The notes beneath the pieces were generated by a model. That model saw only the letters and a list, made by a program, of their open reading frames with translations, was not told the origin of the DNA and ran no database searches. 64,000 nucleotides of DNA from NCBI GenBank assembly GCA_963576475.1, contig OY754981.1, positions 17,518,341 through 17,582,340 on the forward strand, given 5' to 3'. The DNA is from Molanna angustata. Lineage: Eukaryota; Arthropoda; Insecta; Trichoptera; Molannidae. Shown one piece after another: positions 43,791 to 54,835 of the stretch (positions within the stretch are counted from its first letter, which is position 1; the number at the start of each line of letters is the position of its first letter). Both the position numbers and the translations under genes were made by a program.

Positions 43791-45339
43791 TTACAACATT
43801 GGATTTTTTTTATTAATTTTTTGACCCATTTATTTATTCATAGTCATAATCGATTCCAAATATTTTAATTAAAATTCATGAAATGAGAAATCACTCAATT
43901 GTAGGTACTTAAAGCTTTTAAAATTGGCTAGGTTTGTATATTGTTGCCAGTATCATAAATCTATTTGAAATTAAAATGCAGTTACATAAATGAACGTGAC
44001 TTTACCGAGATTCGCACTCGAAAAATGATCTCAATTCAAATAAAAGATACACTTTTTTCAGTATATTTTAAAGATATTACTCTTTTCAGAAACATTGAAC
44101 AAGACTTGTGATTTCACCATATGTTGCTAAGTTCATTGTACACTGTATTATAAGATAGTATCCACACACAAGAACGTTGAACATTATTCTTCCATAACTA
44201 TTCTCAACATTCTACAGCATCTGCTCATATAAAAGTACATAAGTATACCTAATGTTGTCCTCGTGAACATAAAATAATATAAAGCCACAAAGTGCACATT
44301 TTCATCTCTGTATTAAAATAAATATGATGTGACAGTTTCAAATTAATACTAATAGTTTAAAAAGTTGAATGGGGATGGCGGGTGAATGTATTTGACTCAA
44401 AAGCTATTTTTATAAGCAGGTAGGTAGTTCACTAAATTTCTTTGTTTATTTATATTTAGGAAACAAACAGCTAAATACAGTAAGGTAATGATAGTGAAAT
44501 ATTAACAATTATGCCAATAATATGTTTCCAAAATAGAGTACCTACACAGGTAAAAATAGTAAAAAAAGTACCTAAGTATTATAGCAATCCAATGTTGCCT
44601 ACAATAAGTTGGTATATTATATGATTAATGTATACAAGATGAAGAAGGAGGGAGTTTAGAGGGAATAGGGGGGGAAGAGGTAGTACAAAAGGAGAGGGAT
44701 AAGTGTTATAAATTTTATATAGGAATTATTATTGTGAGAAAAGTTTTGAGTTAATATTATTTATTGAGGAGTTGAATAAATCTATTTCGTGCTCATTGAA
44801 GAATCTATCCAGATTTTTTTTGTAACTAATTTTACTGTTGGTTAGTATATTTTTGATATAATTTTTGGTATTCACTTGTCAATAGATATACCATATAACG
44901 AGATGTTGTAAGTAGAAACATGTATCCTTTAAATAACTGTATCTCAATAAAAAAATTGTCAGGAATCTATTTCTCGTATTTTTAAGTTTTTTTTAATACT
45001 GTCAATACGATACTTATTCCATGCATTAAGAAATTTTAATAATAGTAAAAATCTTTTGTGTTTAAGGATACCTACATAGAACTATAATGTGGGGGACTTA
45101 TTTCCCTAGGACAATTTCTACCAGTCAACCACGAATATAGCAATTATAATAAAAAACTTTACAACCAAATTACATTGAACATTTTACAATATTATTTACC
45201 CATTATCATTATACTGTGGCCTGTAGTGAGTGAAGATATCATTTTTGTGTTTATTTTATTTAATTATCACAAATAACAAGGCGAAATAAATTAAATTAGG
45301 TAATTATATCAGCCGGAGAGAATCTGGACGTCTGGCTGC
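43791..45339. other. Non-coding stretch
   Basis: A+T-rich, with poly-G patches near 44640-44700. No gene or repeat supported. Confidence 0.4.
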
Positions 45340-45640
45340 CTTCTAACCCAGGATCAAACCACACTCCAAACGACGCGACGTGGCACTGAGCAGAGTCGGA
45401 GAAACGAGACAACTCCTAAAAAGGGTTGCCGAACAACCAACGGTTCAAATGGATAGGCCATGACATCAGGCATCCGGATCTACTTGTTACTATCGCACAA
45501 GGAATGACGGAGGGCAGAAACCATAATGGTCGTCCTAGAGACAGCTATATGGACCAGGTGGTTAGTGCTGTGCGATGTTGCAGCTACAAGACAACAAAAA
45601 TATGTGGAGAGATGGAGTGCTTGGTGCAAAGTATTCCTAG
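45340..45640 (+). pseudogene. LINE C-terminal relic
   Basis: The frame from 45426 reads RFKWIGHDIRHPDLLVTIAQ, GMTEGRNHNGRPRDSYMDQV and VRCCSYK, the pattern R-W-x-GH-x-x-R...L...G...GRPR-x-x-Y found near the C-terminus of many insect LINE proteins. Upstream the frame is broken. Confidence 0.7.
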
Positions 45641-45820
45641 GATTGTGACCATGAAAAAAAAATTCCTTCGTGCAAATACCTTGTTTTTAAAATACATTAT
45701 ATTTTCAGTTTTCTTTTAATTATTCATGTTGGATAAAAAAATATCTAAAAATTATTATTTTTAGCAAAGCGTGCTCCCAAATGTATTAAAAAAAAGTCCT
45801 GATTTAAATAAAAACGAAAG

Positions 45821-46475
45821 GGTTGTGGCGAACGTTATACTCCCACTACCAATTCACTCCCCAAATTATTCAAATTTTGTATGGAAAATTATCATTATTT
45901 ACATTAAATGAGTGTGTTGAATTATTTTTGATTTAAATATTTTATTATGAAAACTTCATAATTCTTCAATGCCATATTATGAAAGTGATGTGCCTTTTTA
46001 TCAATTTTAAAATAAGAATTTCAAATTCAAAGTTTCCAGAGCTTAGGGTCACTTTGAAATCTTTCGAAGCACTGACCAGATATCTTGATTTCCATAACTT
46101 GGGGTCACAGTTTTCGAAGCACTGACCAGATATCTTTATTTCCATAACTTGGGGTCACAGTTTTCGAAGCACTGACCAGATATCTTAATTTCCATAACTT
46201 GGGGTCACAGTTTTCGAAACACTGACCAGATACTTTGAAATATTTGACAATTAAAAAAATTGGAAAGCACTATTCAGATATCCTTCAAAATCTAATAGGG
46301 TCCAAGCGCGTATTAGATATACAAATTTGCAAAATTTCTCACGAATCGAATGAACACACACATTCACACTCACACAGACACTTTGTGATGAGACTTTTAG
46401 AATACAATCTCAGAATGATACTATATTAAAAATTGCGAATTTATAACTCCCCACATCCCCTTGGGGTAGTGAGGA
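45821..46475 (+). repeat. Dispersed repeat (family beta), copy 2
   Basis: Aligns with 14790-15310 but is lengthened by a tandem array at 46062-46235. The 3' end is a GC-rich palindrome (46457-46474 and flanks: ACTCCCCAC...GTGAGGAGT around CCCCTTGGGG), similar in place and form to the palindromes ending repeat alpha at 1-270, which suggests the two families are related. Confidence 0.75.
46062..46235. repeat. 50-bp tandem repeat, four units
   Basis: CGAAGCACTGACCAGATA starts at 46065, 46115, 46165 and (CGAAAC) 46215, with TTTCCATAACTTGGGGTCAC between. It expands a single copy found in repeat beta. Confidence 0.9.
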
Positions 46476-46999
46476 GTGAAAATCTTTCATAGAATCGGCT
46501 CATCTTCAAAATTGGTATATTAAAAAACCGTTGATGTGAAGCGGTTTATTGAAACGACTACTACTTCAAAACAGAATACTGCCTTTAATATTGCTTTCGC
46601 GAAAAATAATGCCTTAATAATCCATTTCATCCAAACACAATTTATTTCATTACTTTCAAATCTACTTCAATGTTTTATAAATGTCTATTCCGTTATAAAT
46701 CAAGCGGTTTTTTAGATAATAGTCAATTACCAACGAAATTTATAATTCAAAACCACGTAAGTAGGTACTATTATTAAACTTATTTAAATAATCTTGAAGC
46801 CTTAGATTATAATATGAAGCACTGAGTAGATACGTGATATTTTCATATTATTGAAATAAATTTTTAATAAATTGAGGGCACGTGACGTAGTAACAACCAT
46901 TTTTTTTATAAATTTTTCTACATAATAAAGTAATTAACAATATATGTTAGCGCCGAATTGCCGATTGCAACTCGGGCTAAAAGATCAGTGGACTGTATA
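46476..46999. other. Non-coding stretch
   Basis: Nothing recognised. Confidence 0.4.
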
Positions 47000-47365
47000 C
47001 TAAAAATAAATAATTGCACCTGTCACAGCGCGTTATTCACGGCGACGAGGTAAATAATAGGATCAAAAAAATGTATCGAGAAAGGAAATCACCTACCAGT
47101 ACGGAAGAAATCCTCGCCTCGATCGCTCACCCAGTCCGTACGAAATTTCGTAGTCTATATGCCGGGGCACAGCACTACACAAAGATGTTTCCTACAACGG
47201 GCACTTGTATCGGCGACGACGGCAACGAAATCCGAAATGACATCCATTCAAGGCCGAGTGCGAACAAGTACTAGTGGTGTGCATCAGGAACGGAACAGAG
47301 CAGTTACGTGGAAGGGAGGGGGGGAAGGAACAAGACGGGTGATTTGTGTTCACGCCAAGAAGTAA
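47000..47365 (+). other. G+C-richer stretch with open frames, unknown
   Basis: Two overlapping frames (47014-47274, 86 codons, and 47159-47365, 68 codons) lie in a stretch clearly richer in G+C than its surroundings. Neither product resembles a family I know. It could be an exon remnant or part of an unidentified element. There is no sign of splice sites that would define a gene. Confidence 0.25.
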
Positions 47366-47853
47366 ATACCGTACCAAACAATATACATATTTTTATATTA
47401 TACAACTACTACTACATAATTTTTTTTTGTATTACCCCCCAAAATGAGTTTATACTCGTGCTCTGAGCTAAAAACACTGATTAATTAATTCAGATAAAAT
47501 GATATTCAACAATAAAATGTCCATTTTCTGGATGCATTGCAATTTTTTCAGTTAATTTAATTAAAAAACTGGGAAATTATCTTATCACTAATATTTTTTT
47601 CAGCACAAAGTAACTGAATCCTTAAATAATTCTCAAATATATGCTAATACCATCTATTGAGATTTTTTTGTACTGTTTGATTACAGTAAACGTTCTTTTC
47701 CACTCAAAATTGTCAGAAATATTGTTTCAATATCGTAAATTTGAAAAAACTTCTACTGAAAAAAAGTTCAATATATTTATCAATATTTCTTTAGAATGTG
47801 ACAATATAATAGTTATTATAAGATTTGATTTGAAACACATCTATAATAAATTT
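47366..47853. other. Non-coding stretch
   Basis: A 75-codon frame at 47641-47868 is low-complexity; no gene supported. Confidence 0.4.
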
Positions 47854-48063
47854 TATGAAATTACTTAAAAAAATAAGTAAAAATACAATTTTTTTATCTT
47901 TATTCCACTAATTTAAAGTGTTGACCACTGACGCGTTTCGCTCAAAGAGCATCTACTGAATGGTAGATGCTCTTTGAGCGAAACGCGTCAATGGTCAACA
48001 CTTTAAATATTAGTGGGATAAAGTTAAAAAATTGTGTTTTTACTTATTTTTTAAGTAATTTTA
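47854..48063. repeat. Long inverted repeat, ~100-bp arms, 6-nt loop
   Basis: Arms about 47860-47956 and 47963-48059 are complementary with roughly 5-8 differences around TGAATG. The core of each arm reads, toward the loop's far side, GATGCTCTTTGAGCGAAACG then CGTCA. This CTC-TTT-GAG-CGAAACGCGT string resembles the stem II and GAAA core of the hammerhead motifs in the terminal repeats of Penelope-like elements, so the structure may be two such ends head to head. Non-coding. Confidence 0.85.
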
Positions 48064-48639
48064 TAATATTGATAATGGAATTCCATCACGTATTAGCAGT
48101 CGAAAAATTAGAAAATAACATCTAGACTATTCTATTTAGGTGTCCTATCCAAACTGCTATTTTTTTTAAATCATCTGTATTATGTTCTTCTCCCCATAGT
48201 GGCCATATTCAAGTTCAAAGTTATGGCATCATACAGAAGTATGAAATTGGTACCAACATTCTATAAATTAAATTAGCTTTCACAGACGCGTTAAGAAAAT
48301 TTGCGTGTCGTAGATAAAGTATCAAGAGAAAACTCCATTTTGTTAACACCTACCAACATAATAATAATTATATAGGAAATTCAAAACTGAATCAACATCT
48401 CATATCAACTTTTTGCCGTGAAATCACCTTAAGCTTAATTTAATTTTGAACGTTTATCGCCTGCGTTGGCATCTCGAATAATATATAGATATAAGCAGGG
48501 ATACCATAAGTCCCGCATACATGGGACTGTCACCGTATTTGCTAGTCGCGTCCCGTATTGCTACATGTCCCGTATATGTCCCATATTTCAAAGACTTCGA
48601 GAAAACACGAACATTGGCGGCCTTAAAAGGCGGAAGAAA
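48064..48639. other. Non-coding stretch
   Basis: No gene recognised before the hairpin at 48640. Confidence 0.4.
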
Positions 48640-48826
48640 CAATGCCCCCAAGTCAAATTGAAAACGCTGTTCGTTTTCGCCAAGCGCTAATTTTTTTTGT
48701 ATGGGATTTGACGTTTGTTGTTTGTTATTGTAGAAAAAATTTCTACAACAAACGTCAAATCCCATACAAAAAAAATTAGCGCTTGGCGAAAACGAACAGC
48801 GTTTTCAATTTGACTTGGGGGCATTG
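48640..48826. repeat. Perfect long inverted repeat, 81-bp arms
   Basis: Arms 48640-48720 and about 48746-48826 are exact complements as read, including an A8/T8 run. Each starts CAATGCCCCCAAGTCAAATT at the outer end. The 25-nt centre contains a further small palindrome TGTAGAAA...TTTCTACA. The transcript would fold into a near-perfect duplex. It may be a foldback element or a source of small interfering RNA. Open frames here are mirror images of each other, not genes. Confidence 0.92.
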
Positions 48827-48879
48827 TGTTTTCAAAACTTAACGCTGAATTACTTACTTACTTAACGTGCCCGGGTAAA

Positions 48880-49150
48880 CATTAGGCCTTTCCACTCCAA
48901 TACGTTGCAACATCAATTGCTGCGTCATTTGCCACAGCCAAGTCTTCTTCGCTACATCCCTGTTCCATGTTTCAGCAGACGAGAAGATGCTTATCATCTT
49001 GGACCTCCCCGCAATCGCAAGATACATCTTCTCGTCCTATTCCCCACCTGTACAGGTTATTTTTGCACCTTGTGATACCTACTCGTAGTCTATTCAATGT
49101 CTTCGATGTACGGTATGATAGATGGTGTCCCGGCCCCAAAACCTCCGACA
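48880..49150 (-). pseudogene. LINE C-terminal (RNase H-adjacent) relic
   Basis: The minus strand from about 49110 reads KTLNRLRVGITRCKNNLYRW, GIGREDVSCDCGEVQDDKHL and LVC, then a stop. The order LNRLR-x-G...W-G...C-x-CG...Q-x-x-x-HLL-x-C is that of the C-terminal zinc-like motif of R1/I/Jockey-group LINEs. Upstream and downstream parts are missing. Confidence 0.7.
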
Positions 49151-49210
49151 GCTCGTTTTGACTTCCACTGCATTGATCAATCCAGCGATAATAAGAAGGA
49201 TATTAAAAGA

Positions 49211-49445
49211 TAATCGGCCTTCGTGGCTCAGTTGGTTAGATATCTGACTGCTGAGCCAAAGGTCCCGGGTTCGATTCCCGGTGGAGACACAGTTTTTAAT
49301 TATGTTTTCAGTCTGGATCTGTGAGACGATTAATATCGTAAGTCTCCAGAATGTGGCAACTTGTTATTGGGTGCATGTTAAATGTATATTTGACATAGTA
49401 CCTGTTAGTTGCCCGAGAAGCAATATTAAATAAATAAATAAATAA
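49211..49445 (+). mobile_element. SINE (family 1), full-length copy
   Basis: The tRNA-like head starts at GGCCTTCGTGGCTCAGTTGG (A box TGGCTCAGTTGG) and has B box GGTTCGATTCC with a perfect T-stem. The body contains CACAGTTTTTAATTATGTTT, GGATCTGTGAGACGATTAA, TATTGGGTGCATG and CCTGTTAGTTGCCCGAGAAG, ending in (AAAT)n. The anticodon arm is poorly paired (triplet GCT if read in place), so it is not a tRNA gene. Other copies: 22133 plus 30119, 40690, and 51955 on the minus strand. Confidence 0.9.
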
Positions 49446-49469
49446 ATAAATAATTAAGAAGGATATCGA

Positions 49470-49720
49470 GTTGCAAAACTTAAAAGGCAATGAGCGGGAC
49501 ATGATGCCAGACAGGCATTAGACATAATATGGGCACCCATAATTCTGAAATGTAGACCATGGGATATGAAAATGGAAATTGGCTGACCTCAGAAAAGGTG
49601 GGCCGATGATATTGTCTCCGTCGCTAGAAGGAGATAGGTCCAAAAACCCAAAAATTAAGACGAATGGAAGTACTTAGTAGAGGACTACATCCATCAGTAG
49701 AGATATGCCTGAATGAAGAA
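49470..49720 (+). pseudogene. LINE (RTE-like) C-terminal relic
   Basis: Reads RPWDMKMEIG, a stop, PQKRWADDIVSVARRR, a stop, then in another frame DEWKYLVEDYIHQ, and a GAAGAAGAAG tail. Same LINE group as 41855. Confidence 0.75.
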
Positions 49721-50350
49721 GAAGATTTGAGAGATAGGATTTCCTCACGTGTTCCACACAGCACCTTGTCAACAGCTTCTGATTGTTTGACCGTCGACAT
49801 TGAATCAAATTGTGGTCAAGGTTCTTATTCAAGTACTTACTTCCACATTTACACTATGAGGGCGGAAAAAATAAGAAATTTCGTCAATATGCTGATTTTA
49901 GGAAAATGCGTGTCTTCATTGAGTATAAATGCATGCTTTGGTGTAGTTGAAACAGTGGGTTTTGACGTGCATGCCTTTTAGGCTCCAAAATCGTTAAAAT
50001 GTCGCATATTGCTTCCTGAAAATTATGGTTACCCTAGATATAAGACATTATTTCTAGGAATGAAATAGCAAATTGCCACATTGGTTGGAGATAGATTTAT
50101 ACAAGATTATACAGAGATTTATGTGATCGTTATGTGAGCTTTATGTCGCTGCGGTTATAACATCCATTGATCATTTATTTATATCTCTACTTATCTAAGT
50201 ACCGCTAAAATAATAATTTATTATATTTACAAATGTATAATGGCAAGGTAGCGCTATGGTTTCCAAAATAAAGACCAGGTACGTATCTTCCTATCCAAAA
50301 ACAAGTCTTGGTAATTTTTATGCGGAACCTAGACTAGCTATTATTTTTTT

Positions 50351-50855
50351 ACTAGCTTTAATGTCCCGCCTTGGGCCAAGAATGTAAATTTGTGAAGGAA
50401 TAAGAAATCGTTTTTATAATTTTTTTTTGCAAAATCTGACTGTGAAAAGTGGTTTGAAATTTGATTGATTTTAAGCATTATAAAATGTTCGAATATTGGC
50501 CACAACCCCTTCTTTTTTATAAATTGCTATCAAGTGTGATATACAATTTACAATTTCTTTTACAATTTCTGCACGCATAGACTATGTGAAATGGTTTTAA
50601 AAGTGACTAATTAAATACAATGTTAGTATAACTATTAGACTTAAAACTGACCCAAAGGTCCTAATAAAAAAAGAAGAAGAAGAATTAGTCTATAGTAAAT
50701 AGTTTGTAAATAAACTGACCCAATAGTCTACATAAAAAAAGAAGAATATGAATTAGGCTATAGAAAAAAGTTTGTATAAAAACTGACCCAAAAATCTACA
50801 TAAAAGAAGAATAATTAGACTATTGCAAATAGTTTGTGTTAAAACTGACCAAAAG
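50351..50855 (+). repeat. Dispersed repeat (family delta), short copy with ~62-bp minisatellite
   Basis: Starts ACTAGCTTTAATGTCCCGCC and aligns for about 270 bp with 58576 onward (CAAGAATGTAAA, AAAAGTGGTTTGAAATTTGA, TGGCCACAACCC). At 50640-50855 it ends in about four units of ACTGACCCAAAGGTCTACAT plus GAAGAAG and TATAGTAAATAGTTTG. The 3' end of the family is missing. Confidence 0.85.
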
Positions 50856-51954
50856 TGGCGCTTTCGTCCATAAATACTTGACTCTTGCACCGTTCAATTT
50901 CTGAAAAGCACCGTTCAATTTCCGGTTGAAATACGGTTTCAATCTGGATTTACATTACATTCAATTAAGTGAAAAAAGCTTTTGAAAATAGCGTTTCCTG
51001 TCCCTTTCTTTAATGTTAATTGATTAACCACACTAAGCATTTGTAAGCAGACCAAGTGTGCAAAGCTTTTATCGATACGCGCAAGGTGTAAAACCAGCAT
51101 AGATCACTTGTAATATATCTTTGTACAATACAATTCAGCTCCAAATTAGATTAAGATTCTTGGAATTTTCCCTCTCTCTTTTGTCAAAAGTTGAATGCTA
51201 TCAAACAATAAATACGTGGACTATGATATAATTACTTAGAAATGTGAAACCTTCGCAAATGTTTAATGTCTGAGCAATCATCTTTATCTTTGTTCAAGTC
51301 AAATCATTTACATTATAATCAATTCACATTTTCTGGTACATTAAATTGTGAATTTAATATTACTCCCCCAACGGATAAATCAACATTTCCATTTCACAAC
51401 TCGTAGGACTGGACTGTTAGAGATCTCCGAGGAATTACACAGAATCATAGTAATCAAGACTTAAATAATTCTATTATTATACTTACTGCCAAAGCTCAGA
51501 TTTCCATCGGTCTGATACAATAATTGATTCCGACAAATAAAATAATATTATGTTATAAATATTAATTATCACTTCTGTTACTCCATCAACTGTCATTTAT
51601 TCTTTGTAAAGCGCCAATAAACTGTGAATCAACCAGAGAACCATGCAACGAGCAATGTTGAAGATTAATATCAAAGAAAGCTTTCATCTGCTTTATCTAG
51701 GACTGTGTCTTGTGCTCGGTGACTGTTACTGGGATACGGATGTGCAACTATCTCGACATCGGTTGTGTGGTCATCCTGAGGATCAGGTGTCCGATACCCT
51801 CACCTCCTAAGAGCCTATATTAGGCTAAATAGTCATTTTTTCAAAATCGTCTTCGAAATAAGGTACATACAGTCTATTTTTAAATCTTTATTCTATTGCA
51901 TGAGCATTTTTTTTTCAAATTTGAATTAGTTGAATTCTTTTCATGCAAAATTAG
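50856..51954. other. Non-coding stretch
   Basis: Nothing recognised. Confidence 0.4.
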
Positions 51955-52085
51955 TTTTTTTATTTATTTTCGTATTGCTTCTCGGGCAACTAACAGGTTC
52001 TATGTCTAATATTAATTTAACACGCACCCAATAACAAGTTGCTACATTATGGAGACTTACGATATCAATCGTCTCACAGTTTAAA
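51955..52085 (-). mobile_element. SINE (family 1), minus strand, 5'-truncated
   Basis: CTTCTCGGGCAACTAACAGG, AACACGCACCCAATAACAAG and ATCGTCTCACAG are the complement of the SINE body; the head is missing. Confidence 0.85.
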
Positions 52086-52261
52086 TTAAACCCATTTTTA
52101 ATGTAAACTACTAAAAAAACTACCTGGCCTATGAAGTAGATTTTTACCTCAATCGAAAGAGAATATGAAATTTTGTCGACTGAGTTTTTTTTTACTATTA
52201 TTGCTATTTGTGATTTTTACCTTTTCTTCAGGATATATTTTATGTCACAGATTTGGTGATA

Positions 52262-52700
52262 TGCACACTTATTACGTTCTAATGTAGAGGTTCCCAACCC
52301 CGTGCCCGACGATTCGTATGTGCCCGCCACTATTCGAAAGAGATAGAATTTTTTCATTATAATAATGTGAATTATTTTTATCTATTTGTCAAAGTTTTGA
52401 TTTTCTGGGTTTTTTTCTTTGTATTTGTGTTTCTTGTTTACTTTGTTTACGTTTTGTAAATACATTTCTCTGTGTGTATGCAATTTGAATAGAAAAATTA
52501 TTATTTTCAAACATTAAATAATTATAAAAATTATGGAAGGAGTTTGTCGATTAAAAATAGGCGGTGCCCGCCACCCTACCGATATTTTAGAATGTGCTCT
52601 AGAGTACAAAAAGGTTGGGAACCCCTGTTCTAATGTATGAAACACGAACAGTATTTTTGTTCGTGTTTCATACATTAGAAGGTAATAAGTGTACATATTT
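52262..52700. repeat. Hairpin locus (39-bp arms) interrupted by a MITE
   Basis: With the 343-bp MITE and one target-duplication copy removed, about 52262-52284 plus 52636-52650 is the near-perfect complement of about 52658-52696 (ACACTTATTAC, TTCTAATGTATG, AAACACGAACA) around a 7-nt loop. The whole would fold into a hairpin of about 85 nt. Non-coding. Confidence 0.85.
52285..52627. mobile_element. hAT-type MITE, 343 bp
   Basis: Terminal inverted repeats TAGAGGTTCCCAACC (left) and CAGGGGTTCCCAACC (right, minus strand) match hAT ends, and the 8-bp duplication TTCTAATG flanks both sides (52277-52284, 52628-52635) perfectly. Subterminal GTGCCCG/CGGTGCCCGCC motifs are also inverted. The centre is A+T-rich and has no transposase. 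Confidence 0.93.
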
Positions 52701-52778
52701 GTGTACATCCCGTATGCCCAAGGTCATAGGCGTTAACAAGAGCCTTAAGAACCTGCTCTCTCCACGTGATCTCTCCAG

Positions 52779-52962
52779 TATGTCCTATTCTGATTCGTTT
52801 CAGAGTACAAAAACGTCTAAATCAACGGCGACCGTGGATAAAAGGATTTTATCCACGCGGTGTGACGTAATGAGTCCCGTACAAATGAGGTCAATTTTTT
52901 GACATTTCTCATACACTAAAATTCAGACGGACAAATTTAGACGAATCAGAATAGGACATATT
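52779..52962. mobile_element. Tc1/mariner-type MITE, ~180 bp
   Basis: Inverted ends TGTCCTATTCTGATTCGT, exact over 18 bp, are flanked on both sides by TA. The centre contains a small palindrome (GTGGATAAAA...TTTTATCCAC). No coding capacity. Confidence 0.85.
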
Positions 52963-53574
52963 ATCGTCTTCCCCATTACACAACATCTTATTCATATATT
53001 TATTTAGGTAATTAAGACATCAACAGAACACTGCCATATGCACATAAAATAAGATCTCCAATGACAGACGTCTGTCACATAATCAATACTAAATTATTAA
53101 TTTACCTAGTATAGTCATCTTCTGAAACGTAATTAATATTGCCTGTGTGCGACATCGGCAACAGAACAGATAGGACAAGATGGAAAATGAAAGGATTGGA
53201 CTTAGGTACTGTGCCAGCTGTTTTCTTCCTTTTTTCTGTCGCGTTAGTTCTTCCTTCTCGGCACTAGTTCAACAAAATATGTTCGCAAATTGTCTGTAAG
53301 AATATTTTATATAGACGTGCGATGCCGCGAACGTATTTAATCAAGTTTTTATATGAATTGCGCACGGCGCTTGTATAACACGAGATGTGTTTTGAGACGC
53401 GTATTTGCGAGACTGAAGAACGTGGCTGGCTCGCGCGCGGACAGAGGCGAGATTATGGTTGCCACGTTCAGGTATGGATGTAGGTATGATGAGGTTTAGG
53501 TATGTCAGGAAGATGAGGATAGGTACAAATAGGAAGTATCTGTCATCTACGCCAACATTACCTATAGGTACATA
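52963..53574. other. Non-coding stretch with a GC-rich patch
   Basis: A GC-rich patch with GGCTCGCGCGCGG lies near 53430. No gene supported. Confidence 0.4.
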
Positions 53575-54020
53575 ATATCACGCCGTTTCACTATTTGAGG
53601 CAAGCAGAGAGAACCGAACACTGTTCTATCTTCACATAGGTACATGTTTTGCCTCATTTAAATCCATGCATCGCGTCGAACATGCTCTGCTATTAATTCT
53701 GATTTCTCGGCTTTCTCCTACACCTCATTTCACTTTATTCATACTTGTATACTTTCTTTGTCAGACATTCATTGTTAGTTTTTTTATGTGTCCAAACAAT
53801 CTCAAAGCATTTATTTTTATTCTACTCACAATATATATTTTAATCTTACACTCGTAATAAAATAAAAGAAAATAAAATAAAAATAGAATAAAAATTGTTT
53901 GTCGCAAATTCATCTTAGGGACATAATTTCTACCGCGTTAATTTTAATTTCATACGCATTTTGCCATGTAAGTATTGTCTCACTTGCAAAGATCTCTCAC
54001 CTGGAACGAATATTACATTT
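53575..54020 (-). pseudogene. Old LINE 3' end (same family as 16651)
   Basis: It aligns with 16665-17150 through ATCACGCC, GCAGAGAGAACCGAAC, TTCTATCTT, CCAAACAATCTCAA and CTCACTTGCA, with many changes. No frame is open. Confidence 0.7.
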
Positions 54021-54371
54021 GGTCATGTTAACTAGTAGATATAATAGTAGAGATAGAGTAGGGAATGAAATTATTAAAGCTAGAACGTATTTATTTTTCA
54101 TAAAGTGTGATCAAGTTTGGTATAAAAATAACAATAATTCCTGATGTAGGAATGTCTGTCTATCTTGAAATCATTATTGAATCAATCAATTAGCGTCTAA
54201 GGTTTACTGAAAGATATATATGTATAACATAAATAATGGTAACACTGCGAATGCTATATAAACTTATAATATAAGGTAGATACCTATATACTAATTAAAT
54301 ACAAGTAGGTACTTACCAAGTCTTTGTACGGATTTGGGTATTTGAAATATGATATCTGTTATTGTTTATTT

Positions 54372-54560
54372 TTTACCCTCCACACTTTGTAATAGTGGAG
54401 AGTCATGATTTCACAATTTTTAAGCGTACTTTTTACATCAATTTCTCAACAGGTATCATGTAGAGAGTGCATACTATGAATTTCGTTGTGATGTGTTTAT
54501 ATGTATGGAGTACGGCGTACGGATTTACCTTTTTGTGTCCTCTCTACAGCCCTAACTATA
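54372..54560 (-). repeat. Dispersed repeat (family alpha), inverted copy
   Basis: Reverse complement of 1-270, including GTACGGCGTACGG (two heptamers only), TTTCTCAACAGGTATCATGT and GTGGAGAGTCATGA. It lacks the 59-bp duplication. Confidence 0.85.
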
Positions 54561-54835
54561 AGTCCGATCGACTTCATATTAACATCATATGTGTAAAGTA
54601 AGTACCTACATAGACCTAGAGCTGATTAGTTTTTCATAGACAACTTTTAATTATTTCTCTATGATTTCATCATTTACGTTGATTTTTTTTGTCCTCTCTG
54701 CAGCTCAAACTATAAATCCGATTGACTTCATATTGATATCGTATATTTATGTAAAATCCATAAACTTAGAACTGATTTGTTTTCCATAGATATCCGTTAA
54801 TTTCTTTATGCTTTCATCTGTCCAAATTTTCAAAT
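54545..54835. repeat. ~145-bp direct duplication
   Basis: TGTCCTCTCT(A/G)CAGC...AACTATAA(G/A)TCCGAT(C/T)GACTTCATATT occurs at about 54545 and 54690, each followed by CATAGA..AACTTTTAAT-like sequence. The repeats diverge by roughly a fifth. Confidence 0.75.

Noticed and set aside
48454..48765. 103-codon minus-strand frame ending near the perfect hairpin
   Set aside because: It crosses one arm and the loop of the inverted repeat, and the mirrored arm gives an equivalent frame; no protein features.
49211..49290. tRNA gene
   Set aside because: The A and B boxes are good but the anticodon stem mispairs, and the same body follows in other copies.
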